DNA of 64,000 nucleotides, from positions 17,547 through 81,546 of the forward strand of contig CANPUE010000013.1 in assembly GCA_947577185.1 (NCBI GenBank), read 5' to 3'. Numbering within the stretch: the stretch's first letter is position 1; every line of letters starts with the position of its first letter. This document shows positions 52,766-62,072 of the stretch, one piece after another. The stretch comes from an uncultured Lachnospiraceae bacterium (GTDB lineage Bacteria; Bacillota; Clostridia; Lachnospirales; Lachnospiraceae). A program made the translations under genes and the position numbers. The notes beneath the pieces are model-generated. The model searched no databases. It was not told where the DNA came from and saw nothing but the letters and a program-made list of their open reading frames with translations.

Positions 52766-53700
52766 AATTTCCTCTCTTCATCAAAGATTCCCTTTATAAT
52801 ACACTTGTTATTTTTCTTGCCAAGAAGCAGATATCTGTCAAAGACCGCTTCCTTTATCACATCCTGCATGTAACTTTTGCGGCTCACTTCTTCCAGTGAC
52901 CCGCCGTGAATGGTTGCCAGCATCCGGCATCCGCAGGGAACCGCCTGGCACATCGCTTCCACATCTCCCAGATTCCCAAGCTCGTCTACCGCGAGAATGT
53001 CCGGCGCCATCGAACGGATCAGCATCATCATACCTTCCTGCTTGGGACAGGAATCCATAACGTCTGTGCGGATCCCGATATCATTCTGTGCAACACCCAG
53101 AAAGCTGCCTGCGATCTCGGAACGTTCGTCTACCAGCCCTACGTTCCTGCCCCTCCCATAAATACTGCCATTGGAAAAATTGCGCACCAGATCCCTGAGC
53201 ATCGTTGTCTTTCCACAACCGGGCGGTGAAATGATAAGCGTATTTAAGACCTCATCCCCCCGGTACAGATATGGCAGGGCCTGATCAGAAACCCCTTTGA
53301 TCTCATGGGCGATACGGATATTTAAATAACGTATGTGTTTTATATTTCTGACTGTATTCCGATTTTCGAGAATAACCTGTCCGGACAGCCCGATCCTGTG
53401 TCCTCCCGGAATTGTCAGAAATCCCTGTCTGATCTCATCCGCAAACGCATAAAGAGAATAATGACACACATGCGCCAATACAGCCTCCAGTTCTTTTTCA
53501 CTGCTGTAAGAAGCCTCCGCAATATTTTTGGTCCATCCGCCATCCTGGGAAAGAAACCATTCCTGATTGTTTAAGAGGACTGTGACAGGCTGCCCGACAC
53601 GCAGACGAATCTCCTGCAGCTGCTGCGCATACGCCGCCGCCTGCTTCCATTTCTCCCTCATAAAGTCCGGAAAAATATGCAAAATCTCTTCCTTACTCAT
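52735..53700 (-). CDS. spoIIIAA: Stage III sporulation protein AA (ATPase)
   Basis: A 321-residue cytoplasmic ATPase related to secretion ATPases. Walker A ISPPGCGKTTMLRDLVRN is near residues 157-174, Walker B DILAVDELGNLGD near 233-245, and the C-terminal VFDRYLLLGKK is typical. It is presumed to energise the SpoIIIA-SpoIIQ channel. AAGGAGG is upstream; an adjacent TTG at 53703 is less likely. It is the first gene of the eight-gene operon. Confidence 0.95.
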   Translation of the reverse strand: MSKEEILHIFPDFMREKWKQAAAYAQQLQEIRLRVGQPVTVLLNNQEWFLSQDGGWTKNIAEASYSSEKELEAVLAHVCHYSLYAFADEIRQGFLTIPGGHRIGLSGQVILENRNTVRNIKHIRYLNIRIAHEIKGVSDQALPYLYRGDEVLNTLIISPPGCGKTTMLRDLVRNFSNGSIYGRGRNVGLVDERSEIAGSFLGVAQNDIGIRTDVMDSCPKQEGMMMLIRSMAPDILAVDELGNLGDVEAMCQAVPCGCRMLATIHGGSLEEVSRKSYMQDVIKEAVFDRYLLLGKKNNKCIIKGIFDEERKLCSGWSESCC

Positions 53701-53720
53701 CAAAACCGCCTCCTTATCTC

Positions 53721-53749
53721 AATATATGAGACGTTGTCCAAGTTATGAC
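53721..53749 (-). promoter_or_regulatory. spoIIIAA: Possible sigma-E promoter for spoIIIA
   Basis: On the minus strand GTCATAAC (53742-53749), 13-bp gap, CATATATT (53721-53728). These resemble the sigma-E -35 (ATAnnT-like) and -10 (CATACAnT), and spoIIIA is a sigma-E operon in B. subtilis. The spacing is slightly short. Confidence 0.45.
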
Positions 53750-53797
53750 TGATTTTAAACACGGATTTTTGCATAACAGGATCCAAACAAGTTCCCC

Positions 53798-53826
53798 TTG
53801 ACAATCGTCCGAAATCGTACTACAAT
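53798..53826 (+). promoter_or_regulatory. Sigma-A promoter for marR-MATE
   Basis: Consensus TTGACA (53798-53803), 17-bp spacer, TACAAT (53821-53826). The -10 falls in the centre of the operator dyad. Confidence 0.85.
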
Positions 53827-53848
53827 TCTTAATGTACGATTTCGGACG
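53806..53848 (+). promoter_or_regulatory. Perfect operator dyad at the marR promoter
   Basis: CGTCCGAAATCGTAC (53806-53820) and GTACGATTTCGGACG (53834-53848) are perfect 15-bp inverted arms around a 13-nt centre that holds the -10. Binding would block RNA polymerase. The likely ligand is the MarR protein of the same operon. A second small dyad, TTTTCAAT/ATTGAAAA, follows at 53849-53866. Confidence 0.8.
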
Positions 53849-53935
53849 TTTTCAATCTATTGAAAAGTACAAAACACAGAACCCTAAACCAGATAACTGG
53901 AAAATAAGAGAAAAACCGGAGGAATATCATCTGTT

Positions 53936-54373
53936 ATGAGTGGATTTACAACCAGCGAAATGAAGCGTTTTAATTATCTGATCAGTGAAACGAATGCCGC
54001 CTATCACGAAGCCGCACTCAAATTCGGCCTGTCCGACAGCACATTACAGATCCTGTATGCCATATGCAATAACGGCGACAGCTGTCCGCTCAATGATATC
54101 TGCAAACTGTCCGGCATGAGTAAGCAGACAATCAACTCTGCACTGCGCAAACTCGAAGCAGACGGAATCCTCTATCTGGAAGTCATTGACGGCCGTAGAA
54201 AAAATGTCTGTCTCACAGACAAAGGCCGGAACCTTGCCTCCAACACGGCAGTACGGCTGATCGAGATCGAAAACAGCATTTTAGGTTCCTGGACAAAGCA
54301 GGAACAGGAAACCTATCTTACACTGACCCGGAAATTTTTAACAGATTTTCAGGAAAAAATGAAGGAGAAATGA
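53936..54373 (+). CDS. MarR-family transcriptional regulator
   Basis: A 145-residue winged-helix repressor. Helices near residues 10-40 dimerise. The recognition region PLNDICKLSGMSKQTINSALRKLEADGILYLE lies in two parts about 55-86, followed by the wing DGRRKNVCLTDKG. It stands 4 nt before a MATE transporter, so it most likely represses that pump and itself through the dyad upstream. GGAGG is 13 nt before the ATG, longer than usual. Confidence 0.92.
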   Translation: MSGFTTSEMKRFNYLISETNAAYHEAALKFGLSDSTLQILYAICNNGDSCPLNDICKLSGMSKQTINSALRKLEADGILYLEVIDGRRKNVCLTDKGRNLASNTAVRLIEIENSILGSWTKQEQETYLTLTRKFLTDFQEKMKEK

Positions 54374-54377
54374 ACAA

Positions 54378-55706
54378 ATGAATATCCAATTATCAGACCA
54401 TTTTGATTATAAAAAATTACTGCGTTTCACACTGCCGTCCATCATAACGATGATTTTCACATCCATTTATGGTGTCGTAGACGGTTTTTTCGTTTCGAAT
54501 TTTGTCGGAAAGAATCCTTTTACGGCAGTCAACTTCATCATGCCCTTTTTAATGATCCTGGGCGCGGTCGGTTTTATGTTCGGCACCGGCGGCAGCGCAC
54601 TCATCGCTGTCACCATGGGGGAAGGAAAACCGGAAAAAGCAAAACAGCTTTTTTCCATGTTTGTCTATGCCTCCATCATCGGCGGCATCGTGATCGCAGC
54701 ACTCGGTATCGCGCTTGTCCGTCCGACGGCCTCCCTGCTTGGCGCCGAAGGCGAACTTTTGGATAACTGCGTACTCTATGGACGCGTGATTCTGCTCGCG
54801 CTTCCCGCCTATATTCTGCAGTTTGAGTTCCAAAGTTTTTTTATCACTGCACAAAAACCGCAGTTAGGGCTTGCCGTCACGATCGCGGCAGGCGTGACAA
54901 ATATGGTATTAGACGCCCTCTTTGTGGCGGTATTCCGATGGGGGCTTGTCGGGGCAGCGGCAGCTACAGCACTCAGCCAGGCTGTGGGCGGCATCCTTCC
55001 GCTTCTCTACTTTGCCCGCAAAAATACAAGCCTGCTGCAGCTTACCAGAACAAAATATGACGGGAACGCCATGCGAAAAGCCTGCACAAACGGTTCTTCC
55101 GAACTGATGACAAATATTTCCATGTCGTTTATCAGCATGCTCTACAATGCCCAGCTCATCCGCTATGCCGGTGAGGACGGCGTGGCCGCGTATGGGGTGC
55201 TGATGTACGTCAACCTGGTCTTTCTGGCCGCTTTCATCGGATATTCCGTCGGCGTCGGCCCGGTGATCTCCTATCATTACGGTGCCGGGAACCGGGAAGA
55301 AATGAAAAACCTGTTAAAAAAGAGTCTGCTTGTCATCGGTATTTTCTCGGTGAGTATGCTGTTTCTTTCGCTGGGGTTAGCCAGACCGCTTGCCATGATC
55401 TTTGTCAGCTACGATGAATCGCTGCTTGCCATGACGCTGCGCGGTTTCAGGATCTATTCGTTTTCCTTCCTCTTTGCAGGAATCGGCATCTTCGGCTCCG
55501 CTTTTTTTACCGCACTCAATAACGGCCTGATCTCCGCCCTGATCTCGTTTCTGCGAACCCTTGTTTTTCAGGCCGCAACAGTCCTGCTCCTTCCGCTCTT
55601 ATGGGGCATCGACGGTATCTGGATCTCGATTGACGCCGCAGAATTTCTGGCAACGCTCGTCACCATAATGTTCCTTGCCGCGAAACGGAAAGTCTATCAT
55701 TATTGA
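54378..55706 (+). CDS. MATE-family efflux transporter
   Basis: A 442-residue membrane protein with 12 predicted spans in two similar halves. The N-terminus (LLRFTLPSIITMIFTSIYGVVDGFFVSNFVG) and GTGGSALIAVTMGEG near 74-88 are typical of the DinF/MepA-like branch that exports cationic drugs or metabolites by Na+ or H+ antiport. Control by the upstream MarR protein suggests induction by its substrate. Its 3' end overlaps the convergent rarA gene by 7 nt. Confidence 0.92.
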   Translation: MNIQLSDHFDYKKLLRFTLPSIITMIFTSIYGVVDGFFVSNFVGKNPFTAVNFIMPFLMILGAVGFMFGTGGSALIAVTMGEGKPEKAKQLFSMFVYASIIGGIVIAALGIALVRPTASLLGAEGELLDNCVLYGRVILLALPAYILQFEFQSFFITAQKPQLGLAVTIAAGVTNMVLDALFVAVFRWGLVGAAAATALSQAVGGILPLLYFARKNTSLLQLTRTKYDGNAMRKACTNGSSELMTNISMSFISMLYNAQLIRYAGEDGVAAYGVLMYVNLVFLAAFIGYSVGVGPVISYHYGAGNREEMKNLLKKSLLVIGIFSVSMLFLSLGLARPLAMIFVSYDESLLAMTLRGFRIYSFSFLFAGIGIFGSAFFTALNNGLISALISFLRTLVFQAATVLLLPLLWGIDGIWISIDAAEFLATLVTIMFLAAKRKVYHY

Positions 55707-57049
55707 GTATCCAGATGTTTCCAGACGCGTATCTCTTCCAGACGTTTTTTCACCGCCGCTTCCGCTCCCTGCTCCGTAGGATAGTAGAAGCGGCGTCCTC
55801 TCATGGACTCCGGCAGGCATTCCATATCCGTCAGCTTTTCTTGCTTATCGTGCGCATATTGATACCCTTCCCCATAATGCAGATCCGCCATCAGCTGCGT
55901 CGGCGCATTGCGAAGCTGTAAAGGCACCGGTTCCGCGATCCCCGTCCTGATCTCCTTCTTACAGTCTTCGCATGCCGCATACAGCGCGTTTGATTTGGGC
56001 GCCATCGCAAGGTAAGTGACCGCATGCGTCAAATGCACATCGCACTCCGGCATCCCCAGAAAGTGACATGCCTGATAGGCGGCGGTCGCTACGACGAGCG
56101 CCTGCGAATCCGCCATCCCGACATCTTCGCTCGCAAACCGGATCAGCCGCCTTGCAATATAGAGCGGGTTCTCCCCTCCCTCCAACATCCTGCACATCCA
56201 ATAGACCGCGGCATCCGGGTCACTGTTCCGCATGGATTTATGCAAAGCCGAAATGATATTATAATGTTCCTCACCCGCCTTGTCATACAAAAGCGACTTC
56301 CGATTAATGCATTGGGAAAGCCCTTCCGCAGTCACGACGATACTGCCTTGTTTTGTGATCTCTCCGTTTAGCACCGCCATCTCCAGGGTGTTTAATGCCA
56401 TTCTGGCATCCCCGTTCGCAAAAACCGCAATCGCTTTTAGCTGTTCTTCCAGAATCTCTATTTTCTGTCCGGCGAATCCGGCAGGATTTTGCAGCGCGTT
56501 TTGCAAAAGCCGCACAATATCCGCCTCCTCTAACGCCTTCAGCACAAAGACCCGGCATCTGGAAAGAAGCGCCGCATTGATCTCAAAAGAAGGATTTTCT
56601 GTCGTCGCGCCGATCAAAAGAATGCTGCCCTTTTCCACGAACGGCAAAAAGGCATCCTGCTGTGCTTTGTTGAAGCGATGAATCTCGTCCACAAACAGAA
56701 CGGTTCTTCCCCCCATCCGCCTGCTCAGTTCCGCCTGCTGCATCACTTCTCTGATCTCTTTTATCCCGCTTGTCACTGCACTGAAATTGATAAAGTCCGC
56801 TTTCGTTCTCCCCGCGATGATGCCCGCCAGCGTTGTCTTGCCGACACCGGGAGGTCCCCAGAAGATCATGGAGGAAAGCGTATCTTTTTCGATCAGCTGT
56901 CTGAGCATCTTTCCCTCGCCGAGCAGATGCTCCTGCCCGATAAAATCCTTCAATTCCTGCGGGCGCAGTCGGCTTGCAAGCGGAACGGCCTCATTTCGGC
57001 CGCCTGTCATGGCCGCCGGCGCGGTATCAAACAATGTCATCTGTTCCAT
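55700..57049 (-). CDS. rarA: Replication-associated recombination protein RarA (MgsA)
   Basis: A 449-residue AAA+ ATPase acting at stalled replication forks. The N-terminus SRLRPQELKDFIGQEHLL, Walker A WGPPGVGKTTLA near 64-75, and Walker B LFVDEIHRFNKAQQDAFLP near 116-134 are present. GATTENPSFEINAALLSRCRVF (sensor and Arg finger) is near 147-168. The C-terminal tetramerisation domain contains SMRNSDPDAAVYWMCRML. Length is normal. Confidence 0.95.
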   Translation of the reverse strand: MEQMTLFDTAPAAMTGGRNEAVPLASRLRPQELKDFIGQEHLLGEGKMLRQLIEKDTLSSMIFWGPPGVGKTTLAGIIAGRTKADFINFSAVTSGIKEIREVMQQAELSRRMGGRTVLFVDEIHRFNKAQQDAFLPFVEKGSILLIGATTENPSFEINAALLSRCRVFVLKALEEADIVRLLQNALQNPAGFAGQKIEILEEQLKAIAVFANGDARMALNTLEMAVLNGEITKQGSIVVTAEGLSQCINRKSLLYDKAGEEHYNIISALHKSMRNSDPDAAVYWMCRMLEGGENPLYIARRLIRFASEDVGMADSQALVVATAAYQACHFLGMPECDVHLTHAVTYLAMAPKSNALYAACEDCKKEIRTGIAEPVPLQLRNAPTQLMADLHYGEGYQYAHDKQEKLTDMECLPESMRGRRFYYPTEQGAEAAVKKRLEEIRVWKHLDTQ

Positions 57050-57201
57050 GAAACGAACCCCTGCCTTTCTGTTTCTTCGCTGCCTTTTTTAACCTGATTA
57101 TTATAACAAACATCTGTTCTCTTTTCAAGCAGTCCCTCCTCTTTTCAGTTTATAAAAATTTTATCTGTTACAAATTGTCAATACTATTTTCCCGCAAAAT
57201 C

Positions 57202-57210
57202 TGCTATACT
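57202..57210 (+). promoter_or_regulatory. Extended -10 promoter candidate for the PHP gene
   Basis: TGCTATACT (extended -10) lies about 140 nt upstream of the gene, without a good -35. The 302-nt stretch between rarA and the PHP gene has no ORF; I see only AT-rich sequence. Confidence 0.4.
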
Positions 57211-57351
57211 GATAAAGGCGTAACACAATATAACGGTAAGGCGCAGACAGATAAAAATCATAGCGCATAACCGCATAGCATGAAAACATAGTATGATAAA
57301 AAACAGTATTGAAAAAGGAATTGAAAAAAATAAGTAAGGATGGATACGACC

Positions 57352-58182
57352 ATGAAACTGGACATGCACTGTCACACGAAAGAAGGCTCTCCTGACGGAA
57401 AAACCGCCCTTCTTGACATTATCACTGCGTTAAAGCAAAAAGGATATCATGGTATGCTGATCGCGGATCATAACTCCTACAAGGCATACCGTTATTATAG
57501 AAAGCTGGAAAAGAAACCGTCAGATTTCACCGTCCTGTGCGGGATTGAATACGACACACTCGACGCCGGACATATTCTGGTCATCATGCCGACAGGCGTC
57601 TGCCTGAATCTTTTGGAACTGCGCGGCCTGCCAGTCCTGTTCCTGATCGAGATCGTACACCGCTACGGCGGCATATTAGGTCCCGCGCATCCCTGCGGAG
57701 AAAAGTTTTTGAGTACATTCAACACACGCCGCGGAAAGGTCCTAAAAGAAAAACTGATTCAAAAATTCGATTTTATCGAGACGTTCAATGCCTGCGAGGA
57801 CGATATTTCGAACGACTGCGCCAAATCGCTGGCGGCGAAATACCATCTGCCCGAATTTGGCGGGAGTGATTCTCACAGAGCAGACTGCATCGGCCTGGGC
57901 TATACGCTCTTACAGGAAGAAATCCGGGATGAATCGGATCTGATTCGTTACATCAAAGACAGAAAATCCTCCATAGCAGGCGGTGCACATTATTTTCATA
58001 CAACCAAGCAGAAACTCGGAAAGGCCAACGATATCCTCGTCTATTCCTTCTGGTTTTATAATAAATTTCTGGCCGCGCTCAGAAAGCATGCCAGGAATCT
58101 GGAACTGACCAGAAACCAGCTGCTGCAGCCGGTCAGCCGGCCGGATTCAAAATACATCACTTTGGCACAGAGGGAAATCTGA
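57352..58182 (+). CDS. PHP-domain phosphoesterase of unknown substrate
   Basis: A 276-residue PHP-fold protein. Metal-binding motifs are LDMHCHTKEGSPDG near 3-16, IADHNSYKAYR near 43-53, GIEYDTLDAGHI near 65-76, GPAHPCG near 107-113, and GSDSHRAD near 169-176. These are the usual ligands of PHP nucleases and phosphatases such as 3',5'-nucleotide phosphatase. The last 60 residues, rich in Lys and Arg, lie outside the domain. I prefer the start at 57352 (canonical KLDMHCH start); an ATG at 57340 abuts AAGG. Confidence 0.82.
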   Translation: MKLDMHCHTKEGSPDGKTALLDIITALKQKGYHGMLIADHNSYKAYRYYRKLEKKPSDFTVLCGIEYDTLDAGHILVIMPTGVCLNLLELRGLPVLFLIEIVHRYGGILGPAHPCGEKFLSTFNTRRGKVLKEKLIQKFDFIETFNACEDDISNDCAKSLAAKYHLPEFGGSDSHRADCIGLGYTLLQEEIRDESDLIRYIKDRKSSIAGGAHYFHTTKQKLGKANDILVYSFWFYNKFLAALRKHARNLELTRNQLLQPVSRPDSKYITLAQREI

Positions 58183-58217
58183 TCCTCAGCCTGACCTGAC
58201 TTTTCGGAAGCCCTTTT

Positions 58218-59135
58218 TCATTCATGGCCTCGTCTCTCCAAAACCATGCGCTTGAGTTCTTCAAAGTTATCTTTAAACTTTGAGGAAGTCATGCGCGGGT
58301 TGTTTCGTATCATGTCCCGCTTGTAAAAATCGAGCATTTCCTTATAATATCTTCTGTTTTCGTTGTACATATCATAGCGGGCACGCAGTTCAGCGATCTC
58401 ATCCCGAATATTGTCCACATAAGCACCGGGCACGCTCTGCACCGTCTCTTTCAGATTCGCCAGACGCTGTCCGATATTTTCCACCAGTTCGTCCGTAAGC
58501 AGCTCACGCTCCTGTTTCTTCTGCTCCTTCTCCTGATTATTAAAAGCGATAATGACATCGAGCCGCTTCTGCACACGGATCAGTTCCTCTTTGACCCTCT
58601 GCATCTTAACCAGAAGATCACGCAGATCGAGCGCCGCCTTGAAGGAAAGCGCAAAATCCGCCACAATATAAATCGTCAGAACAAACGTCACATGCCCCAG
58701 CGTATCAGGCGGTATCGTCATGACAAATCTTTCAATCGGCTGATGCACGAACCGCGTCATCATGACCGTGAAAAATCCCCACACGATCGTAGAGGAAAGG
58801 CAGATACGCCCCTGGAAATTGAATTTCTGATTGGAATAGTCCCAATATCGGATATTAAAAAGCGTTTCCATCGCAACGGCTGTAACGTATTCCAGTGTCG
58901 TCGCACCCACACAGCCCGCAAGATAAGTCAGGACGACATTATCCCGAAACGGCATGGAAACGACGAGCATCATGACTGCACCGCATCCGTATAAGGGCAG
59001 AAACGGCCCCCGCATGAATCCCCTGTTGACAAACTTTTTTGTCCGCAGAGAAACATAGGAAGACTCAAAACACCACCCGAAAAAACAGTACATATAAAAG
59101 AAAAACAACCAGTGAACCATATGATATTGAAACAT
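58218..59135 (-). CDS. CmpB-like (PF06541) membrane protein with C-terminal coiled coil
   Basis: A 305-residue protein. The first 150 residues hold about four membrane spans with YCFFGWCFESSYVSL near 16-30, RGFMRGPFLPLYGCGA near 38-53 and WDYSNQKFNFQGRICLSS near 98-115. These are hallmarks of the family labelled putative ABC-transporter type IV (CmpB). The rest is a charged coiled coil (about 170-300), longer than in most members. There is no ABC partner beside it, and the true role of the family is unknown. The start is 59135 or a TTG just upstream. Confidence 0.75.
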   Translation of the reverse strand: MFQYHMVHWLFFFYMYCFFGWCFESSYVSLRTKKFVNRGFMRGPFLPLYGCGAVMMLVVSMPFRDNVVLTYLAGCVGATTLEYVTAVAMETLFNIRYWDYSNQKFNFQGRICLSSTIVWGFFTVMMTRFVHQPIERFVMTIPPDTLGHVTFVLTIYIVADFALSFKAALDLRDLLVKMQRVKEELIRVQKRLDVIIAFNNQEKEQKKQERELLTDELVENIGQRLANLKETVQSVPGAYVDNIRDEIAELRARYDMYNENRRYYKEMLDFYKRDMIRNNPRMTSSKFKDNFEELKRMVLERRGHE

Positions 59136-59177
59136 GATCAAAACCAAACCCTTCTTGCGTAAATCGTAATGCAGGAA

Positions 59178-59948
59178 TCAGCCAAAAACCCCTACGTCTA
59201 TGCGTTCCCTGCCTTTTCTCGTCTCGCCTGTCTGTCCATAATACAGGAATTTACCATGGCCGCGCACCGTCACCGCATCCTGTTCTTTCAGCTGGTAACT
59301 GTTATTTTCCATGGTGATGCCGTTCACAAAAATCTTTCCCGCACGAAACAGTTCCAGGCTTGCGCTCCTTGAAATATCATATAGCCTGGCCACTACACTG
59401 TCAATCCTTGCGGAGGAAACTGTAATGGAAACTTCTCTCGGCTGTGCGCTCTGCGGACCGATCTCCTCTCGTGCAATGCGGCACTTTACACTGGTATGCT
59501 TCACCTGATGAAGATTTTCACACAGATAGGGGGCTATGCTCTCTTTGCAAAACAGGATGCCGCAGTTTTCCTGCACGAAGATATCCCCAAGCGTGTCCCT
59601 CTCAATGCCGAGATTCATGACCGCACCCAGAAAATCCCTGTGTGTCAGCGTGTCCGCAAATTTGGGCACTGCAGGCCGTATTTCGATACAGGCGATCGGG
59701 TATTCCTCTTCATAGCCCAGATTTTCCGGCGAACCGAAACGGATGATCTTCCTGTCACACACGGGAGCGCCGCCCTCCATTCCAAAACCTGCATAAGATA
59801 CTTCCTTTGCGATCTGATGAAAGACCTGCTGCTCCCCCAGACCCAGAAAGGGGGTAAATGTATAAACCCCCCTGCTGTATGATTTATCCGCCAGTTCCAG
59901 TAATCTGTTTTTTAACTGCTGCAATGCTTTTGCATCCGTTCCCGTCAT
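59178..59948 (-). CDS. ylmH: YlmH-family S4 RNA-binding protein
   Basis: A 256-residue protein: an N-terminal YlmH domain (FTPFLGLGEQQVFHQIAKE near 31-49, GYEEEYPIACIEIRP near 77-91, LTHRDFLGAVMNLGI near 100-114). A C-terminal S4 domain follows (ARIDSVVARLYDISRSASLELFRAGKIFVNG near 180-210). YlmH (RqcP2) is a close relative of RqcP and can support RqcH-dependent Ala tailing. It usually sits in the division-cell-wall cluster; here it follows an ABC operon, 75 nt after it, with a perfect 12-bp palindrome CCGGGATCCCGG at 60001-60012 between them. Confidence 0.88.
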   Translation of the reverse strand: MTGTDAKALQQLKNRLLELADKSYSRGVYTFTPFLGLGEQQVFHQIAKEVSYAGFGMEGGAPVCDRKIIRFGSPENLGYEEEYPIACIEIRPAVPKFADTLTHRDFLGAVMNLGIERDTLGDIFVQENCGILFCKESIAPYLCENLHQVKHTSVKCRIAREEIGPQSAQPREVSITVSSARIDSVVARLYDISRSASLELFRAGKIFVNGITMENNSYQLKEQDAVTVRGHGKFLYYGQTGETRKGRERIDVGVFG

Positions 59949-60023
59949 AAGTTCCGTCAGCCTCCTTTGTCCTGTCTTCGATCAGGTCCTGTGCTGCTTC
60001 CCGGGATCCCGGTATCTTTGCCG

Positions 60024-62072
60024 TCACTTGACCGGCTGTGCTTTCCTGTGCAGTATCACCTGACCGATACCAATCAGTATAAGCCCGATCGCCAATAAAC
60101 ACAAGAGCTCAGAAACACTTAACGACTCTTTTGTCAGCACCGGAAAGACCTTACCGATCCGCTCAGGATAATAAGTAAGCAGCACACTGACGGCATTGTT
60201 GATAAAGTGCATCAGCATTCCCGGAAAAATACTTCCAGTCCTGTAAACCACATAGCAGAACACAAATCCCAAAAGCCCTGTCGGAATGAGTTTGACCAGA
60301 CTCATATGATATATTCCAAACAATACCGCCACGACGACGATCGCTGTGGATGCACGATAGTGCGCTTTCATCGAGTGAAAGATCATGCCCCGGAAGAGCA
60401 TCTCTTCGCAGATCGCGGGCGCTATGGCGATCACCAGGAATAATGCCGCAAACCCGCTCTTTTCAAATGACGCAAACGCCACGTTGACATTTTCCGTGCT
60501 GTCCGGAAAAAGACTGGCCAGTCCGGCGGCAATCAGCATGTTGATGCAAAAAAATCCGATGCCTGTAAGGAATGCTCCAAGATAACTCCTTATCCCGGTC
60601 TTTTGGAACCCATATGTCTGTCTGATATCTTTCTTCGTATAAAGCACGATTGCAAGCGGTACAAAAAGAAGTATCATCTGTGTTCCGAAAACGCCTGCCA
60701 GACCGAATTTCACCTGCAGGATACTGCCCGCATAAAGGACTAAAACAATCGTAAGTGCAACGACGAACAACACGTCCGATACGGTCGGCACGCCGCCTTT
60801 TTTCAGATTCTCCCGCCTCTCAAAAAGCTGTAAACTGCTTTTGGAATCCCCGAAAAGAACCGCTTCACTGTCATAAATCCTGCTCAGGAACAAAATCGCC
60901 AAGACCGCATAGGCAACATTACTCAAAAGTACAACGGCAATCACCGTATAGTCAATCTTAAAGACCATCATATTTTTAATCAGCAGACAGATATTAGCAA
61001 CCGGTATCATCGCCACTGTCTGCGTCATTTCAACGTTGGGGATAAATCCCACATACCCTGTAAACATAACGACTAACATCAGCGGCGTGATATAATTATT
61101 TGCTTCTTTATAGCTCTTGGCAAAGGCCGTCACGCACATCGTCACCGCACTGATCAATAGAGAAAAAGCCAAAATCGCCAGAACACATACCAGGATTGCC
61201 GGGAGGAATCTGGAAAACTCCAGCGCCTGCACACTGTCTCCCGTATCCATCAGCTGGAAGATATAAAATGCAATTCCTCCCATGGACAATATATTCAAAA
61301 ACGCCGACAGGATTCCGATAGACGCCACGGTCAGGAATTTCGCGATGATCAGCTGCCTGTTCGTCACCGGAAGGGTGAGTATCGTCTCCAGCGTTCCCCG
61401 CTCGCGCTCTCCCGCCGTCGTGTCGATCGCCGGGTACATCGTTCCCATCAAAAGACTGATGATCAGCATAAACGGCAGGACGGAACCCATAATACTGCCA
61501 AGTGACTGTTCATTGCTCGCCGTATCCATACTCTCGTAGGATACCGGCTCTAAGACCTCATGTACATCCAGTCCTGCCTCACGGATTTTTTCTTCCGTGA
61601 GCGTTCTGCTGAATTCGTCAAAAAGTTTCATGACAATGTTCATGGCATATTGCGAATTTGTGACAGAAGAAAGATAGTAGACATCGTAGAGCATCTTATC
61701 TCCTTCCGGTCTGCCCGTCACATATATGTCGATCGTTTCCTGATTCAGCGCTTCTTCATAGTCCGACACACTGTCAGCATCGACCACTGTCAGCGTATAG
61801 GCGTCCTCAGTCTCTTCTCCTGCGTCTTCTTTGTGACTGCCTGCTTCCTGTATCCTTCGCATAAATGCACCGTCGTCCTGCGCATCCACTACAATCCGGT
61901 AGTCCTGCGTTTTCATGCTCGAAGAGATGGCCGTGGTAAACATCATGGCCCCGATAAAGATCAGCGGATACAGGATGATCGGCACAATCAGCATCATAAT
62001 AACCGTCTTTTTGTCACGAAATACATCCAACAGTTCTTTTTTTACAAGCGTTTTGATAATCTTAGTGTTCAT
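60024..62072 (-). CDS. ABC-2 type permease fused to a CPBP intramembrane protease
   Basis: A 682-residue fusion. Residues 1-410 form an ABC-2/NatB-like permease: a first span near 22-42, a large extracytoplasmic part (about 45-190), then spans from about 200, with TTAGERERGTLETILTLP near 217-234. Residues 440-660 are a CPBP (Abi/CAAX protease-like) domain with the catalytic EE...R motif in ICEEMLFRGMIF near 554-565 and HFINNAVS near 630-637. Some Firmicutes fuse these two. The permease should work with the ATPase encoded just upstream (overlap 11 nt). The substrate is unknown; Na+ or peptide export is possible. Confidence 0.88.
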   Translation of the reverse strand: MNTKIIKTLVKKELLDVFRDKKTVIMMLIVPIILYPLIFIGAMMFTTAISSSMKTQDYRIVVDAQDDGAFMRRIQEAGSHKEDAGEETEDAYTLTVVDADSVSDYEEALNQETIDIYVTGRPEGDKMLYDVYYLSSVTNSQYAMNIVMKLFDEFSRTLTEEKIREAGLDVHEVLEPVSYESMDTASNEQSLGSIMGSVLPFMLIISLLMGTMYPAIDTTAGERERGTLETILTLPVTNRQLIIAKFLTVASIGILSAFLNILSMGGIAFYIFQLMDTGDSVQALEFSRFLPAILVCVLAILAFSLLISAVTMCVTAFAKSYKEANNYITPLMLVVMFTGYVGFIPNVEMTQTVAMIPVANICLLIKNMMVFKIDYTVIAVVLLSNVAYAVLAILFLSRIYDSEAVLFGDSKSSLQLFERRENLKKGGVPTVSDVLFVVALTIVLVLYAGSILQVKFGLAGVFGTQMILLFVPLAIVLYTKKDIRQTYGFQKTGIRSYLGAFLTGIGFFCINMLIAAGLASLFPDSTENVNVAFASFEKSGFAALFLVIAIAPAICEEMLFRGMIFHSMKAHYRASTAIVVVAVLFGIYHMSLVKLIPTGLLGFVFCYVVYRTGSIFPGMLMHFINNAVSVLLTYYPERIGKVFPVLTKESLSVSELLCLLAIGLILIGIGQVILHRKAQPVK

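Noticed and set aside
60001..60012. CCGGGATCCCGG palindrome as terminator
   Set aside because: No loop to spare and no T-run; may be a chance palindrome in the gap between the ABC permease and ylmH.
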